Assembly: GCA_041660045.1 (NCBI GenBank)
Contig: JBAZXA010000001.1
Span: 124,001 to 188,000 of the forward strand
Source: WM-3-3 sp041660045
GTDB taxonomy: Bacteria; Pseudomonadota; Gammaproteobacteria; Methylococcales; Methylomonadaceae
DNA: 64,000 bases
Direction: 5' to 3'
Under the pieces are notes generated by a model that was not told the origin of the DNA, ran no database searches, and worked only from the letters and a program-made list of their open reading frames with translations. Both the position numbers and the translations under genes were made by a program. Every line of letters starts with the position of its first letter. Positions within the stretch are counted from its first letter, which is position 1. Below are positions 9,702-18,299 of the stretch, one piece after another.

Positions 9702-10555
9702 TGATACTGGCCGCCCGTCTGGGTGAATTGTATCAGCAAGCCTGTGAAATAGAGTTGCTTGCGTTTAAGCCAGGGAACGTCAGTATTTACGCAGATGGCC
9801 ATGACATGACGGTCGCAGATTTTAGTAAAAGTGCACAAGTTAGCGCTGAGCCGCTTTGCAATCCTGCTTACAGCTTAGGAGAAAAAGTCTTTTATGCAGT
9901 TAAGGCGACCCGGCTTGCGGTCGGATGCAACACCAATCTAGGTATTATTTTACTTTGTGCGCCTATGATAGAGGCTGTACTGCGGCACCAACCAAGTGAA
10001 ACTTTGCGTATAGCCTTGCAAAAAACGCTCACTAACACTACTGTGGCAGACGCAAATTGGGTATTTAAGGCGATAGCCTTAGCCGCCCCAGGTGGGCTGG
10101 GCGATGCTGAACAGCAAGATGTCAAAAATCCGGCCAGTGTCAACTTGCAAGAAGCCATGCAGTTGGCGAGTACTAAAGATCGGATTGCCTATCAATATGC
10201 TAGTGGTTATAAAGATATTTTCGAATTGGCTGTTTTAAGCTATAATGCCAGCTTCAATCGATTTGGCTACCAAAGTTGGGCTGCCGTTTGCGTATACGCG
10301 GACTTGTTAAGCCAATTTCCTGATAGTCATATTGTGCGAAAACATGGTGATAAGTATTCGGAAATGGTTGCTAATAAAATGGCTTTGCTGCATCAAGAAT
10401 TATCAAATACTGATGATCCTGATCAGCTAAAACCAATGCTATACGACTTGGATAAATGCTTTAAGTCGTATGGGATTAATCCTGGCACTACCGCAGATAT
10501 GACGGTAGCCACGGTTATGGCAGTGTTTTTAGAGGATCTTATTAGTAAAACATAA
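9701..10555 (+). CDS. CitG/MdcB-like triphosphoribosyl-dephospho-CoA synthase family protein (orf7-like)
   Basis: A 284-residue all-helical protein of the CitG/MdcB superfamily. Family hallmarks include LLAFKPGNVSIYADGHDM near the N-terminus, CNTNLGIILLCAPM (~74-87) and LAAPGGLGDAEQQDV (~127-141). In citrate and malonate decarboxylase systems the family makes the prosthetic-group precursor; the methylotroph paralogue next to orf5 and fae (orf7) has no assigned reaction that I know of. It overlaps the preceding ligase gene by one base. Confidence 0.8.
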   Translation: MILAARLGELYQQACEIELLAFKPGNVSIYADGHDMTVADFSKSAQVSAEPLCNPAYSLGEKVFYAVKATRLAVGCNTNLGIILLCAPMIEAVLRHQPSETLRIALQKTLTNTTVADANWVFKAIALAAPGGLGDAEQQDVKNPASVNLQEAMQLASTKDRIAYQYASGYKDIFELAVLSYNASFNRFGYQSWAAVCVYADLLSQFPDSHIVRKHGDKYSEMVANKMALLHQELSNTDDPDQLKPMLYDLDKCFKSYGINPGTTADMTVATVMAVFLEDLISKT

Positions 10556-10665
10556 CTTTACTAATAAGATGGCAAAGGGAATTGTTACAAGTAAAAAAGC
10601 AGGATGCTGAACAGTATTGACATTTAAACAAATTTTTCACTTTTTCTACATTGAGGAAATTAAGC

Positions 10666-11181
10666 ATGGCAAAAATTAATAACTTGCGCGTTGGCGAATC
10701 ATTAGTTGGTGACGGTAACGAAATCGCACACATCGATTTGATTATTGGCCCAAGAGGTTCAGCTGCTGAGTCTGCATTCGCAACTGCTTTAACTAACAAT
10801 AAAGATGGCTTTTCAACTTTGTTAGCTGTTGTTGCCCCTAACTTAATGGTTAAACCAGCAACTATTTTGTTCAACAAAGTAACTATCAAAGGCGCAAAAC
10901 AAGCTGTCCAAATGTTTGGCCCAGCTCAACGCGGTGTTGCCATGGCGGTTGCTGATTGTGTAGAAGACGGTACTATTCCTGCTGATGAAGCGGATGATTT
11001 GTTTGTTTCTGTTGGTGTATTCATCCATTGGCAAGCTGAAGATGATGCTAAAATTGAATCATTCAACTATGCTGCCACTAAAGAAGCATTGAAACGCGCT
11101 GTAGCGGGTTCTCCAACTGCTGCTGAAGTTGTTGCTGCTAAAAAAGACGCTAAACATCCGTTCGCTGTTAACAACGAATAA
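10666..11181 (+). CDS. fae: Formaldehyde-activating enzyme
   Basis: Condenses formaldehyde with (dephospho-)H4MPT to give methylene-H4MPT, the entry step of the C1 pathway. 171 residues, the usual length. Start at ATG 10666 is set by the SD GAGGA at 10653-10657; an in-frame upstream codon at 10651 lies before that SD and is rejected. The conserved block EIAHIDLIIGPRGSA carries the catalytic-type His (residue 22). Well-preferred, AT-ending codons and a strong SD fit a highly expressed gene. Transcription should stop at the hairpin just downstream. Confidence 0.97.
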   Translation: MAKINNLRVGESLVGDGNEIAHIDLIIGPRGSAAESAFATALTNNKDGFSTLLAVVAPNLMVKPATILFNKVTIKGAKQAVQMFGPAQRGVAMAVADCVEDGTIPADEADDLFVSVGVFIHWQAEDDAKIESFNYAATKEALKRAVAGSPTAAEVVAAKKDAKHPFAVNNE

Positions 11182-11205
11182 GCTTAGAGTTTTTATAAGC
11201 ATTAA

Positions 11206-11230
11206 AAATACCCCGCTAGTCGGGGTATTT
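11206..11230. terminator. Bidirectional terminator between fae and the HisA-like gene
   Basis: A G/C-rich hairpin with core arms ATACCCCG and CGGGGTAT around a CTAGT loop is flanked by an A run on the left and a T run on the right. It can therefore terminate fae rightward and the convergent HisA-like gene leftward. The leftward gene's stop codon (11216-11218) lies inside the hairpin loop region, so part of the terminator is coding. Confidence 0.85.
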
Positions 11231-11935
11231 TTTTGTCTGCAGGGAATGTATGGCTTTAGCATCCAATTGCCCTGAATGTAAGGCACTGGCAATTAATGCT
11301 TGGTTTATACCGATTTTTTTGAGTTGAACTAAATCTTGATAATGTCTTACACCGCCTGCTGCAATAAAGTTTTTTCCAGGGTTACTTTGCTGGAAAACAC
11401 TTAGTTTTTCCAAGTCAGGCCCCATTTGGCTACCGACACGGTCTAGCGTCATAATGATGATATTTTGCGGCCAGCGTTTAGTATCAGTAAATAATTTAAA
11501 TGCACCCAGCTGTGTGGTTTTTGCAAAGTCCAAGGATAATATAAAGTTTTGCTTTAAAGCATCAAATGCGGGCAATTCTTCATTGCTAAAGCATTCACTG
11601 CCTATGACGGGTATAAAGTTACCAACTGGGCTGATAGCTTGCAAACTGGTTTGCTTGCCGGCATCTACCCAAAAAGAGATATTTGGATACTTGATGAAGA
11701 GATCCTTCAAGATAGCGGTGTTATTACCCAAACCCATAATTGCATCTAGATCCGCAATATAAAAAGTATCAAAAGGATAAAGCTTGAGGAAAGCTGCAAG
11801 CACGTACAGCAATTCCGCTGAGTGGCTTAATTTGCTGGATATGGCTAAATATTGCTCGCGTTGCCCGTGTTTGGCATGGACTACCACGCCGGCTTTAAGA
11901 TCAATCACAGGTATAATTTTCATGGTTGCAAGCAT
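11216..11935 (-). CDS. HisA/HisF-related TIM-barrel protein of the H4MPT cluster
   Basis: About 239 residues (or 235 from an internal ATG that gives MKIIPVIDLKAGVVVHA). It resembles HisA by the opening IIPVIDLKAGVVVHA, FYIADLDAIMG (~59-69) and the C-terminal FIAAGGVRHYQDL phosphate-binding loop. Archaeal and methylotroph genomes carry a HisA-related paralogue with C1-cofactor genes; it is unlikely to be the histidine enzyme itself because no other his gene is here. Its reaction is unknown to me. It is convergent with fae and divergent from the MfnD-like gene. Confidence 0.8.
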   Translation of the reverse strand: MLATMKIIPVIDLKAGVVVHAKHGQREQYLAISSKLSHSAELLYVLAAFLKLYPFDTFYIADLDAIMGLGNNTAILKDLFIKYPNISFWVDAGKQTSLQAISPVGNFIPVIGSECFSNEELPAFDALKQNFILSLDFAKTTQLGAFKLFTDTKRWPQNIIIMTLDRVGSQMGPDLEKLSVFQQSNPGKNFIAAGGVRHYQDLVQLKKIGINQALIASALHSGQLDAKAIHSLQTKKYPD

Positions 11936-11994
11936 TGCATCTTAAAAAATAGTCACACATTAACATAGCTTTTAAGTTTTTTAATGGACGTATA

Positions 11995-12987
11995 ATGAAA
12001 ATCTTAGTGTTTGAATATATTACTGGCGGTGGCTACAGCCAACAGGAGATCCCTGAATCGCTGGCCAGGGAAGGGCGCTTAATGTTATTGGCACTATTAC
12101 AAAATTTATTGCTTTTGCAAGATGTAGAACTGGTGTTAATGTTAGATGAGCGATTTAAAGATTTGGCTGGACATGCCAAAATCAAAATTTTATTGCAGGA
12201 TCAAAATCAAAATTGTTTGCAAGCGTTTAAACAAAATTGCCAGCTTTGTGATGCGGTATGGCCTATTGCACCTGAGTTTAAGCAAATATTGCAAGCTTAC
12301 TGTCAACTGGTTGAAGATGCCGGTAAAGTGCTGCTAACGTCTACTGCTAAAGTGGTGGCTTTAACGGCAGATAAATTTTTAACTTGGCAGCAGTTAAAAC
12401 GCTTTAAAATCCCAACCCCGGACACCTATTTATTGGATAGCTTCGATTATAGTCCTGGTAATTGGATAGTGAAACCCATCGATGGGGTAGGCTGTATTGA
12501 CAACCATATCATCCAAAATCAGGACGAATTTAATAACGTAGTTGCGTTATTACATAAAAGCCAATTTATAATACAAGCGCATCATGTTGGACAAAAAACT
12601 AGTTTATCGTGTTTATTTAATAAGGGTGAGGCTAGGCTAATTTGCGTAAACCAACAGGTCTTTAGCATAGTGCATCAACAATATCACTTGATTGCGTGCC
12701 AGGTAAACTATCCAGCCGTAAACAATAATTATTTAACCTTACTACAAAAAATAGCTAATGCATTCCCAGAACTTTGGGGCTATGCGGGGGTCGATTTAAT
12801 AGAAACACCTGGGCAAATCGAAGTTTTGGAAATAAACCCAAGATTAACAACCTCGTTTGTAGGCATTTATGAGGCGCTAGGGCTAAATGTTGCCGAAATG
12901 GTTTTGCAGCTACGAATGAATTTGCCATTGACTACACCTACCCAAAATAAAACTATTACAGTTAACTTATTAAACCATCATGCATAA
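11995..12987 (+). CDS. ATP-grasp ligase, MfnD-like (methylofuran/H4MPT-linked)
   Basis: A 330-residue ATP-grasp protein. The N-terminus MKILVFEYITGGGYS is characteristic of the MfnD-type group, whose archaeal member joins glutamate to tyramine in methanofuran synthesis. ATP-grasp residues are visible in NWIVKPIDGVGCIDNH (~159-174) and GVDLIETPGQIEVLEINPRL (~265-284). In methylotrophs the cofactor (methylofuran) uses a tyrosine-derived core, so the substrate may be tyrosine rather than tyramine; that is inference. It overlaps the next gene by 8 bases. Confidence 0.83.
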   Translation: MKILVFEYITGGGYSQQEIPESLAREGRLMLLALLQNLLLLQDVELVLMLDERFKDLAGHAKIKILLQDQNQNCLQAFKQNCQLCDAVWPIAPEFKQILQAYCQLVEDAGKVLLTSTAKVVALTADKFLTWQQLKRFKIPTPDTYLLDSFDYSPGNWIVKPIDGVGCIDNHIIQNQDEFNNVVALLHKSQFIIQAHHVGQKTSLSCLFNKGEARLICVNQQVFSIVHQQYHLIACQVNYPAVNNNYLTLLQKIANAFPELWGYAGVDLIETPGQIEVLEINPRLTTSFVGIYEALGLNVAEMVLQLRMNLPLTTPTQNKTITVNLLNHHA

Positions 12988-14053
12988 TTATAAAATTGGC
13001 TGGGATATCGGTGGCGCTCACGTAAAAGCTGCCGTAATTGATGATGCTGAAAACCTTATTGGTGTTTATCAGCAACCTTGTCCATTATGGCTAGGCTTAG
13101 AACACTTGCAACTTGCAGTGAATATAATTTTGCAGTTGCTTACTAACCAGGGTGTGACTAAAGCTCATTGCCAACATGCCATCACGATGACTGGGGAGTT
13201 AGCTGATTTGTTTGCAAACCGTGACGATGGGGTGCGACAAATTATCGTTACCATGGAACAGCTGTTGTTAAGCAAAAACTGCTATGTGTTCGCGGGACAA
13301 TACGGTTTTTTGCCGCTAGAACAAGTTCATCCCGTGCATTTTATTGCTATCGCATCGGCCAATTGGCTAGCCAGTACCTTATACATTGCCCGGCAGGTCG
13401 ATGTAGGATTATTGGTTGATATTGGTAGTACCACGACCGATATCTTGTTATTAAGCGGTAGTCAAGTCATAGCTCAAGGCTATACGGATTATCAACGCTT
13501 GGTATCAGGCGAGTTAGTGTATACCGGCATCGTTAGGACACCGGTAATGGCAATAACACAATCAGCTAATGACCAAGGGCAGAAAGTTGGTTTAATGGCG
13601 GAACATTTTGCGACATCGTCTGATATCTATAGGCTGACGGGTGAGTTAAATGAAGACCATGACCAATTCCAAACCGCCGACGGTGCGGAAAAAACCTCAG
13701 CTGCCAGTGCTAGACGCTTGTCACGCATGATAGGCTGTGATTATTTACCTGAGCAATTGGAACGTTGGCAACAGTTTGCCTATGACATCCGCAGCCAACA
13801 GTTACTGAGATTGCAAGCTAGCTGTGAATTGCAATTGTCCCGTATCGATAAAAAAACCAATATAACCTTAATTGGTGCTGGAATTGGCCGTTTCTTAGTT
13901 GAAGCTTTGGCGGTTAATTTAGGCTACCGTTATCAGGATTTTAATAGTTTTGTACCACAAGCTGATTTGCAAACCGGTATGAGCCCTGCAGATTGCGCAC
14001 CCGCTTTTGCGGTTGCAAAGCTGCTCTCTAGAACCTTAAATAGGTTAGATTGA
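12980..14053 (+). CDS. H4MPT-linked C1 transfer pathway protein, MfnF-like (hydantoinase A fold)
   Basis: A 357-residue protein of the ASKHA/hydantoinase-A class. Two phosphate-binding motifs are visible: GWDIGGAHVKAAVID at the N-terminus and VDIGSTTTDILLL (~150-162), plus MTGELADLF (~69-77). The archaeal counterpart MfnF couples the furan and gamma-glutamyl-tyramine halves of methanofuran. Here it sits translationally overlapped with the MfnD-like ligase, which supports a shared methylofuran pathway. The MfnE-like kinase is encoded about 8 kb away at 22.2 kb. Confidence 0.85.
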   Translation: MHNYKIGWDIGGAHVKAAVIDDAENLIGVYQQPCPLWLGLEHLQLAVNIILQLLTNQGVTKAHCQHAITMTGELADLFANRDDGVRQIIVTMEQLLLSKNCYVFAGQYGFLPLEQVHPVHFIAIASANWLASTLYIARQVDVGLLVDIGSTTTDILLLSGSQVIAQGYTDYQRLVSGELVYTGIVRTPVMAITQSANDQGQKVGLMAEHFATSSDIYRLTGELNEDHDQFQTADGAEKTSAASARRLSRMIGCDYLPEQLERWQQFAYDIRSQQLLRLQASCELQLSRIDKKTNITLIGAGIGRFLVEALAVNLGYRYQDFNSFVPQADLQTGMSPADCAPAFAVAKLLSRTLNRLD

Positions 14054-14074
14054 CAAGCAAGAAACTTGTTGGCC

Positions 14075-14959
14075 TTAAGGGATCTCCAGACGCAGCTTAG
14101 CTACGATTAAATCAACAAACGTCCTGACTTTGGCTGAAACGTAGCGGCCTTCCTGATGGAGCACATGCACCGGTAACGCTTCAGGGGCAAAATCGTCCAG
14201 TACGGTTTGTAGTTGGCCTGATTCTAAGTAAGCCGCGATTTGATAAGATAATAAACGGGTAACGCCTAAGCCACTGAGCGCAGCATCAATAGCGCAATCG
14301 TTGTTAGTAACAGTCAAGCGGGGTTGTACTTTAATAGTGATGGCATTGGCAAATTTCCATTCAACTAAGGGTGATACGCCACTTGCTGAAATAATGACAT
14401 GATGGGCTAGATTGGCTGGCTGTAATGGAATGCCTTGAGTGCTTAAATATTGCGGGGAAGCGCACACTACCGGGCGTATTGAGCCTACCTTAATGGCATT
14501 CATACTGGAATCAGCTAATTGACCAATACGAACCCCGATATCTAAACCTTCTTCTAATAGATTGACAATACGGTCCAAAAAAACGGCGGAAACAGTCATG
14601 TCAGGGTATCGGTGTAAATAATCGATAACTGCTGGCAAAACAAATAATTTTCCAAATAACACCGGGGCAGTTACTGCCAAATGGCCTTTTGGTTGGCCGC
14701 TAATCCCTGTTACGGCATCATCAGCTTCATCGGCTAGGTTAATGATACGGCGGACATCTTCCAGATAACGACGACCAGCTTCTGTTACCCTTACGTATCG
14801 TGTTGTTCGGGTTAATAAGCGCACCTTGAGATACTCTTCCAGGCTAATAATAGCGCGGGTGACGGCCGGTGGTGACATTTTTAAGCGGCGCGCGGCACCT
14901 GCAAAACTTTGTTCCTCAGCAACGGCTAAAAAAACCGTCATTAATGTTAGGCGATCCAT
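14075..14959 (-). CDS. LysR family transcriptional regulator
   Basis: A 294-residue LysR-type regulator. The N-terminal winged helix-turn-helix (MTVFLAVAEEQSFAGAARRL, then SPPAVTRAIISLEE) covers ~1-60, followed by a LysR substrate-binding domain (~85-290). It starts 138 bases from, and divergent to, the AhpD-like gene at 15098, the usual arrangement for a LysR regulator and its target. The effector is unknown. The subgroup (RLTLMTVFLAVAEE start, VRLLTRTTRYVRVTEAGRRY) is common in proteobacteria. Confidence 0.92.
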   Translation of the reverse strand: MDRLTLMTVFLAVAEEQSFAGAARRLKMSPPAVTRAIISLEEYLKVRLLTRTTRYVRVTEAGRRYLEDVRRIINLADEADDAVTGISGQPKGHLAVTAPVLFGKLFVLPAVIDYLHRYPDMTVSAVFLDRIVNLLEEGLDIGVRIGQLADSSMNAIKVGSIRPVVCASPQYLSTQGIPLQPANLAHHVIISASGVSPLVEWKFANAITIKVQPRLTVTNNDCAIDAALSGLGVTRLLSYQIAAYLESGQLQTVLDDFAPEALPVHVLHQEGRYVSAKVRTFVDLIVAKLRLEIP

Positions 14960-15097
14960 TATTATTCCAATATTTACAATAATAAATTGTATTTTACATA
15001 TATTCTTATAATAAATGAAATTATGTACAGTATGTCCAGCCTAGATGAGTTGGTCTTATCAGGTTATGACACTTAAACTATTACTGAGGATTTAATT
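14960..15097. promoter_or_regulatory. Divergent LysR-target control region
   Basis: An AT-rich 138-base intergenic region between the LysR gene and the AhpD-like gene. A TATAAT lies at 15007-15012 for rightward transcription, but I see no matching -35 at normal spacing, as is common for activator-dependent LysR targets. The rightward gene has a good SD (GAGGA at ~15086). No confident T-N11-A site could be fixed by eye. Confidence 0.4.
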
Positions 15098-15643
15098 ATG
15101 AGCCGTATCACAATGGTCACCCAAGAAATTGCTAACCCAGAACAACAAGCTTTATTTAATGCTATACATGACAAATTAGGCGTCGTGCCTAATTTTTTAA
15201 AAATTTTGGCTAATTCACCGGCTGCGTTACGGGCTTTTTTAGGGTTACATGGTATTGCCAATGAGGGTGCTTTGGACCCACAAACGCGTGAACGTATCGC
15301 GTTAGCAGTAGCACAACAAAATTCCTGTGAATATTGTGTATCTGCGCACACAGCTATAGGTAGAAAAGCTGGGTTGGATAGCACTGAAATACAGCTTAAC
15401 AGAAAGGGTGGCAGCCATGATGAGAAAGCTGCAGCTGCTGTGAAATTTGCCCGTGCATTAGTTGAGAATATGGGTGAAGTGACCAGCGCTGAAATTAACG
15501 AAGCCCGTTCAGCCGGTTATAACGATGCAGAACTGGTAGAAATCATTACCCATGTCGCGATGAATATTTTTACAAACATTATTGGTAAAGCTAGCCGTGT
15601 CGACATTGATTTTCCTAAAGTTGATTTAGGCGTTGTCGCATAA
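15098..15643 (+). CDS. Carboxymuconolactone decarboxylase / AhpD-like peroxidase-related protein
   Basis: A 181-residue helical protein with the AhpD signature SCEYCVSAH: Cys77, Cys80 and His84 form the redox CxxC-xxx-H site. Family members with this site act as alkylhydroperoxide-type reductases or peroxidase-related enzymes, rather than true gamma-carboxymuconolactone decarboxylases. Start is supported by SD GAGGA ten bases upstream. It is followed after 63 bases by a pyridoxamine-oxidase-like gene in the same direction and faces the LysR gene, suggesting a small LysR-controlled redox operon. Confidence 0.88.
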   Translation: MSRITMVTQEIANPEQQALFNAIHDKLGVVPNFLKILANSPAALRAFLGLHGIANEGALDPQTRERIALAVAQQNSCEYCVSAHTAIGRKAGLDSTEIQLNRKGGSHDEKAAAAVKFARALVENMGEVTSAEINEARSAGYNDAELVEIITHVAMNIFTNIIGKASRVDIDFPKVDLGVVA

Positions 15644-15706
15644 AAGCTCACCCAACTCGGCAATGGCGCTATGCCATTGCCGAACAAACTTCTGAGGAGT
15701 AAAACA

Positions 15707-16315
15707 ATGGCTATGGCATTTTCTGAAATCACCTTTACCCCCAGTGTAAAAGCTGCCCAGCTGTTATATGGCAGTCGTGAAAAAAACAGCCGTTTTGAAA
15801 CAGCAACCGAAGTACGTAATGAATTGACAGCAATGGAAGCCCTGTTTATCAGTCAGCGGGATAGTTTTTACCAAGCGACTGTATCTGAAAATGCTTGGCC
15901 TTATGTCCAGCACCGTGGCGGCCCTGTAGGTTTTTTAAAAGTACTGGATCAACAAACCCTAGGTTTTGCCGATTTTCGGGGTAATCTTCAGTACCTAAGT
16001 GTAGGAAACTTGAACGCAAATAAGCGTATTTCATTAATACTAATGGATTATGCCCAAGGCAGAAGGTTAAAAATATGGGGTAACGTTGATATAGTCCATG
16101 AAAGTGATAATCCTGACTTAATTAAGCTATTAGAAATGCCTGCTTACCGGGCAAGAGTAGAGAGGGGGTTTATTATTCATGTCCAGGCGTATGATTGGAA
16201 TTGTCCGCAACACATTAGCCCGCGGTTTAGCCAAGCAGAGGTAGCTCAGCAAATGGCGCCGTTGCTTGAAGAAATCCAAGCGTTAAGGCTAAAAATACAA
16301 GCATTAGAAAAATAG
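15707..16315 (+). CDS. Pyridoxamine 5'-phosphate oxidase-family flavoprotein
   Basis: About 202 residues from ATG 15707, chosen because SD GAGGAGT (15694-15700) precedes it; the in-frame ATG at 15671 has no SD. The split-barrel FMN-binding core is indicated by ENAWPYVQHRGGPVGFLKVL, FADFRGNLQYLSVGNL and RISLILMDYAQGRRLKIWG (partly quoted). This subgroup is annotated as PNPOx-like and is probably a small-molecule flavin oxidoreductase, not the vitamin B6 enzyme. A Gln/Glu/Leu-rich C-terminal helix (MAPLLEEIQALRLKIQALEK) may mediate oligomerisation. Confidence 0.85.
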   Translation: MAMAFSEITFTPSVKAAQLLYGSREKNSRFETATEVRNELTAMEALFISQRDSFYQATVSENAWPYVQHRGGPVGFLKVLDQQTLGFADFRGNLQYLSVGNLNANKRISLILMDYAQGRRLKIWGNVDIVHESDNPDLIKLLEMPAYRARVERGFIIHVQAYDWNCPQHISPRFSQAEVAQQMAPLLEEIQALRLKIQALEK

Positions 16316-16536
16316 CTGTTGTAATTGTTTTTTATGTAATGGTTGGGTTTTTTGTGTTTGCTATCGTAAAAGACCGATAGATCAAGAACATTTTGCGTCT
16401 AGATGTTATAAACAAGGGTTGCCTAGATAAATTTCTGGGCCTGCGAGGTTTTAAATTGAGCGTAGTGGGCTTTAGGGTAAGTCGAAACGGCTCAGTGGTA
16501 ATGATTGAGGTGTGTCTTGGCAGGAAAAAGTAAAAA

Positions 16537-16576
16537 GGAAGCGTCTCAACACTTTCAACGTGAACGGGGCGCTTCC
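16537..16576 (-). terminator. Terminator for the minus-strand gene at 16627-16941
   Basis: Arms GGAAGCG (16537-16543) and CGCTTCC (16570-16576) enclose a ~26-base loop. On the minus strand the hairpin is followed by a T run (TTTTTA), as expected for a Rho-independent terminator of the small gene transcribed leftward. The rest of 16316-16626 contains nothing else I can support. Confidence 0.55.
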
Positions 16577-16626
16577 CTATATTTAGCACATCCTATGCTG
16601 CACATTCCTTGCTGGGTAAATCTAAC

Positions 16627-16941
16627 TTAGACAGCTGCGTGGTGATCTTGAATGCCATTATGGACATTCACACCAGTAGGTGCTTCTATCCAAGCAAAGC
16701 CTTGTTCTGGATCAGAACATTGCAAGTTTTGTTCATGTATTAATTTATTTGCCAATGCAGCCAAGCTGGTATCTAAGCTTTCAGTTGGATCATTGTCAGC
16801 GTCTTCAAAACGATCCAAAGAAATTTCTGGGCCTTCTTCATCGTCTTCCAACATGTGGATCAGGAAAATTTCTTCTTTTCCTGGCTTGCCATGTACTGTT
16901 GCCCTGAATTTTTCTCCGCGATATGAGAATTCACGAACCAT
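16627..16941 (-). CDS. Small acidic protein of unknown function
   Basis: A 104-residue protein I cannot assign. It opens with MVREFSYRGEKFRATVHGKP, has an acidic centre (LEDDEEGPEISLDRFEDADN) and ends in a His-containing tail. No signal peptide or membrane segment is seen, so it is probably cytoplasmic. A clear SD-like GGGGAGA precedes the ATG and a terminator-like hairpin follows, which both support a real monocistronic gene. Confidence 0.7.
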   Translation of the reverse strand: MVREFSYRGEKFRATVHGKPGKEEIFLIHMLEDDEEGPEISLDRFEDADNDPTESLDTSLAALANKLIHEQNLQCSDPEQGFAWIEAPTGVNVHNGIQDHHAAV

Positions 16942-17296
16942 TTTATTGTCTCCCCATTTTAAGTGTAGTTGTTGGATAAGGTTTACTGTTAACTGGGCTC
17001 AGCTAACAAAATTGGATAGCTGTTAAGCTTTCTTATATTACCACATAAAATATAGGAATATCGCAATAAGTTACGGCTAAATGAAATTGTTAAAGATGGT
17101 GTGTACTAAAATATTGAATAGGAAAATAGATAGTCATGTTCTTATGCATGGGGGATTTAAAATTATTCCTTGCTCTAAGCTTGACTTATGACATTTTAAT
17201 CGTAACCTGCTAGTGGCAGCTGATTAGCGATAAACAGCAACCTTACTCAAAAACTAGAAGCAGTTTTTATAAGTTAATCGGCTATTAGGGGAAATT
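16942..17296. other. Intergenic region without a recognised gene
   Basis: 355 AT-rich bases between the small acidic protein gene (leftward) and the SRPBCC gene (rightward). It must carry both promoters. A TTGACT occurs at 17181-17186, but no -10 lies at normal spacing. Only the SD AGGGGA before 17297 is clear. Confidence 0.5.
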
Positions 17297-17779
17297 ATGC
17301 AAATAAAATTACCGTTTGATGGCACTAAGCCAGTGACGGGAGAAGCCAGTATCGAGATTGATAAGCCGGTAAATGATGTGTTTACATTCATAGGGGAGGG
17401 TTTTTTTGAAAACTACCCGAAATGGGCGGTTGAAGTGATCGAATTTGAGCCGTTAACAGGCGATAAGGTGTTTACAGGTGCAAAAGCTAAACAAGTGCGT
17501 GAAGAAGCTGGTGAAAGAGTAGAGTCAATTTTTGAAATAACCGAATATGAGCCGCTAATTAAATTGATACTTCAAGGTGTAGCAAGCCCTTACAAGCATT
17601 TATATTTGTTACAAAGCAGTGAAACCCAAGCGGCTTTAACCCAACTGACATTTCGGTTTGAATTATTAGAATTAGAAATATTTATGCGTCCGTTTGAAAA
17701 ATTAATTCGGTTAGCCATTGAAGAGGGTGCGGAAAATACTGTAGCCAATATAAAAAACCTCATTGCTGTCCAAAATTAA
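17297..17779 (+). CDS. SRPBCC family (START-like) protein
   Basis: A 160-residue protein with the pattern of polyketide cyclase/SRPBCC proteins: an early beta strand EASIEIDKPVNDVFTFIGEG (helix VNDVFTFI) and a C-terminal long helix (PFEKLIRLAIEEGAENTVAN). These folds bind hydrophobic ligands in a deep cavity. The ligand is unknown. SD AGGGGA precedes the start. It is the first of five co-directional genes (SRPBCC, LOV, hydroxylase, msrP, msrQ) with gaps of 42, 22 and 8 bases and then an overlap. Confidence 0.8.
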   Translation: MQIKLPFDGTKPVTGEASIEIDKPVNDVFTFIGEGFFENYPKWAVEVIEFEPLTGDKVFTGAKAKQVREEAGERVESIFEITEYEPLIKLILQGVASPYKHLYLLQSSETQAALTQLTFRFELLELEIFMRPFEKLIRLAIEEGAENTVANIKNLIAVQN

Positions 17780-17821
17780 TAAGGCAAAAAATCTAGCAAC
17801 CTCAACCCGGGAACTTGAGTT

Positions 17822-18277
17822 ATGAATTTTATAATAAATAAAGATAATGGCATAATTCCGCAAGTTTTATCAGCTATCTTAAATGAATGCGTCAACGGCG
17901 TAACCTTGGCCGATCCTGATCTGGAAGATGCGCCTATCGTCTATGCCAATAAGGCTTTTGAGAATTTAACTGGCTATAGCCAAGAAGAAATAATCGGGCT
18001 TAATTGCCGATTTTTACAAGGGCAGGATAGGGATCAACGGGCCCGGTTTGAAATTACGGAAGCAATGCTTAAAAAAGAGCCTATCGAAGTTACTTTAAGA
18101 AATTATAAAAAAGACGGTACCTTATTTCATAACAGGCTAAAAATAATTCCTTTATTTGATAATAAACAGCGAGTGCTCTATTACTTGGGTGTGCAATATG
18201 ACATTACCGATAAAGTGGAGGCGAGTAATGAAATTAAAACGCTCACCGATTTGCTAAAAGCAAGTTCCGCAACTTAA
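17822..18277 (+). CDS. Short LOV blue-light photoreceptor protein
   Basis: A 151-residue PAS protein with the LOV signature GLNCRFLQ; Cys62 is at the position that forms the photo-adduct with flavin. Flanking LOV features are present: YANKAFENLTGYSQEEIIG before it, and RNYKKDGTLFHNRLKI and YLGVQYDIT after it. There is no output domain, only a short C-terminal helix (KVEASNEIKTLTDLLKA), so it is a 'short LOV' that probably signals through dimerisation or a partner protein. It sits inside the SRPBCC-hydroxylase-msrPQ run. Flavin binding and light response are inferred from the motif. Confidence 0.9.
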   Translation: MNFIINKDNGIIPQVLSAILNECVNGVTLADPDLEDAPIVYANKAFENLTGYSQEEIIGLNCRFLQGQDRDQRARFEITEAMLKKEPIEVTLRNYKKDGTLFHNRLKIIPLFDNKQRVLYYLGVQYDITDKVEASNEIKTLTDLLKASSAT

Positions 18278-18299
18278 GAACCTCAATCGGGAAAAACTT

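Noticed and set aside
10617..10622. TTGACA as the -35 box of a fae promoter
   Set aside because: No -10 hexamer lies at 16-18 bases; the nearest candidates are more than 20 bases away.
11216..11935. Histidine biosynthesis enzyme HisA
   Set aside because: Resemblance is partial and no other his genes are near; position within the C1 cluster fits a HisA-related paralogue better.
16332..16589. 85-residue minus-strand open frame
   Set aside because: No SD, low-complexity Thr/Arg-rich sequence, and it spans the terminator hairpin of the adjacent gene.
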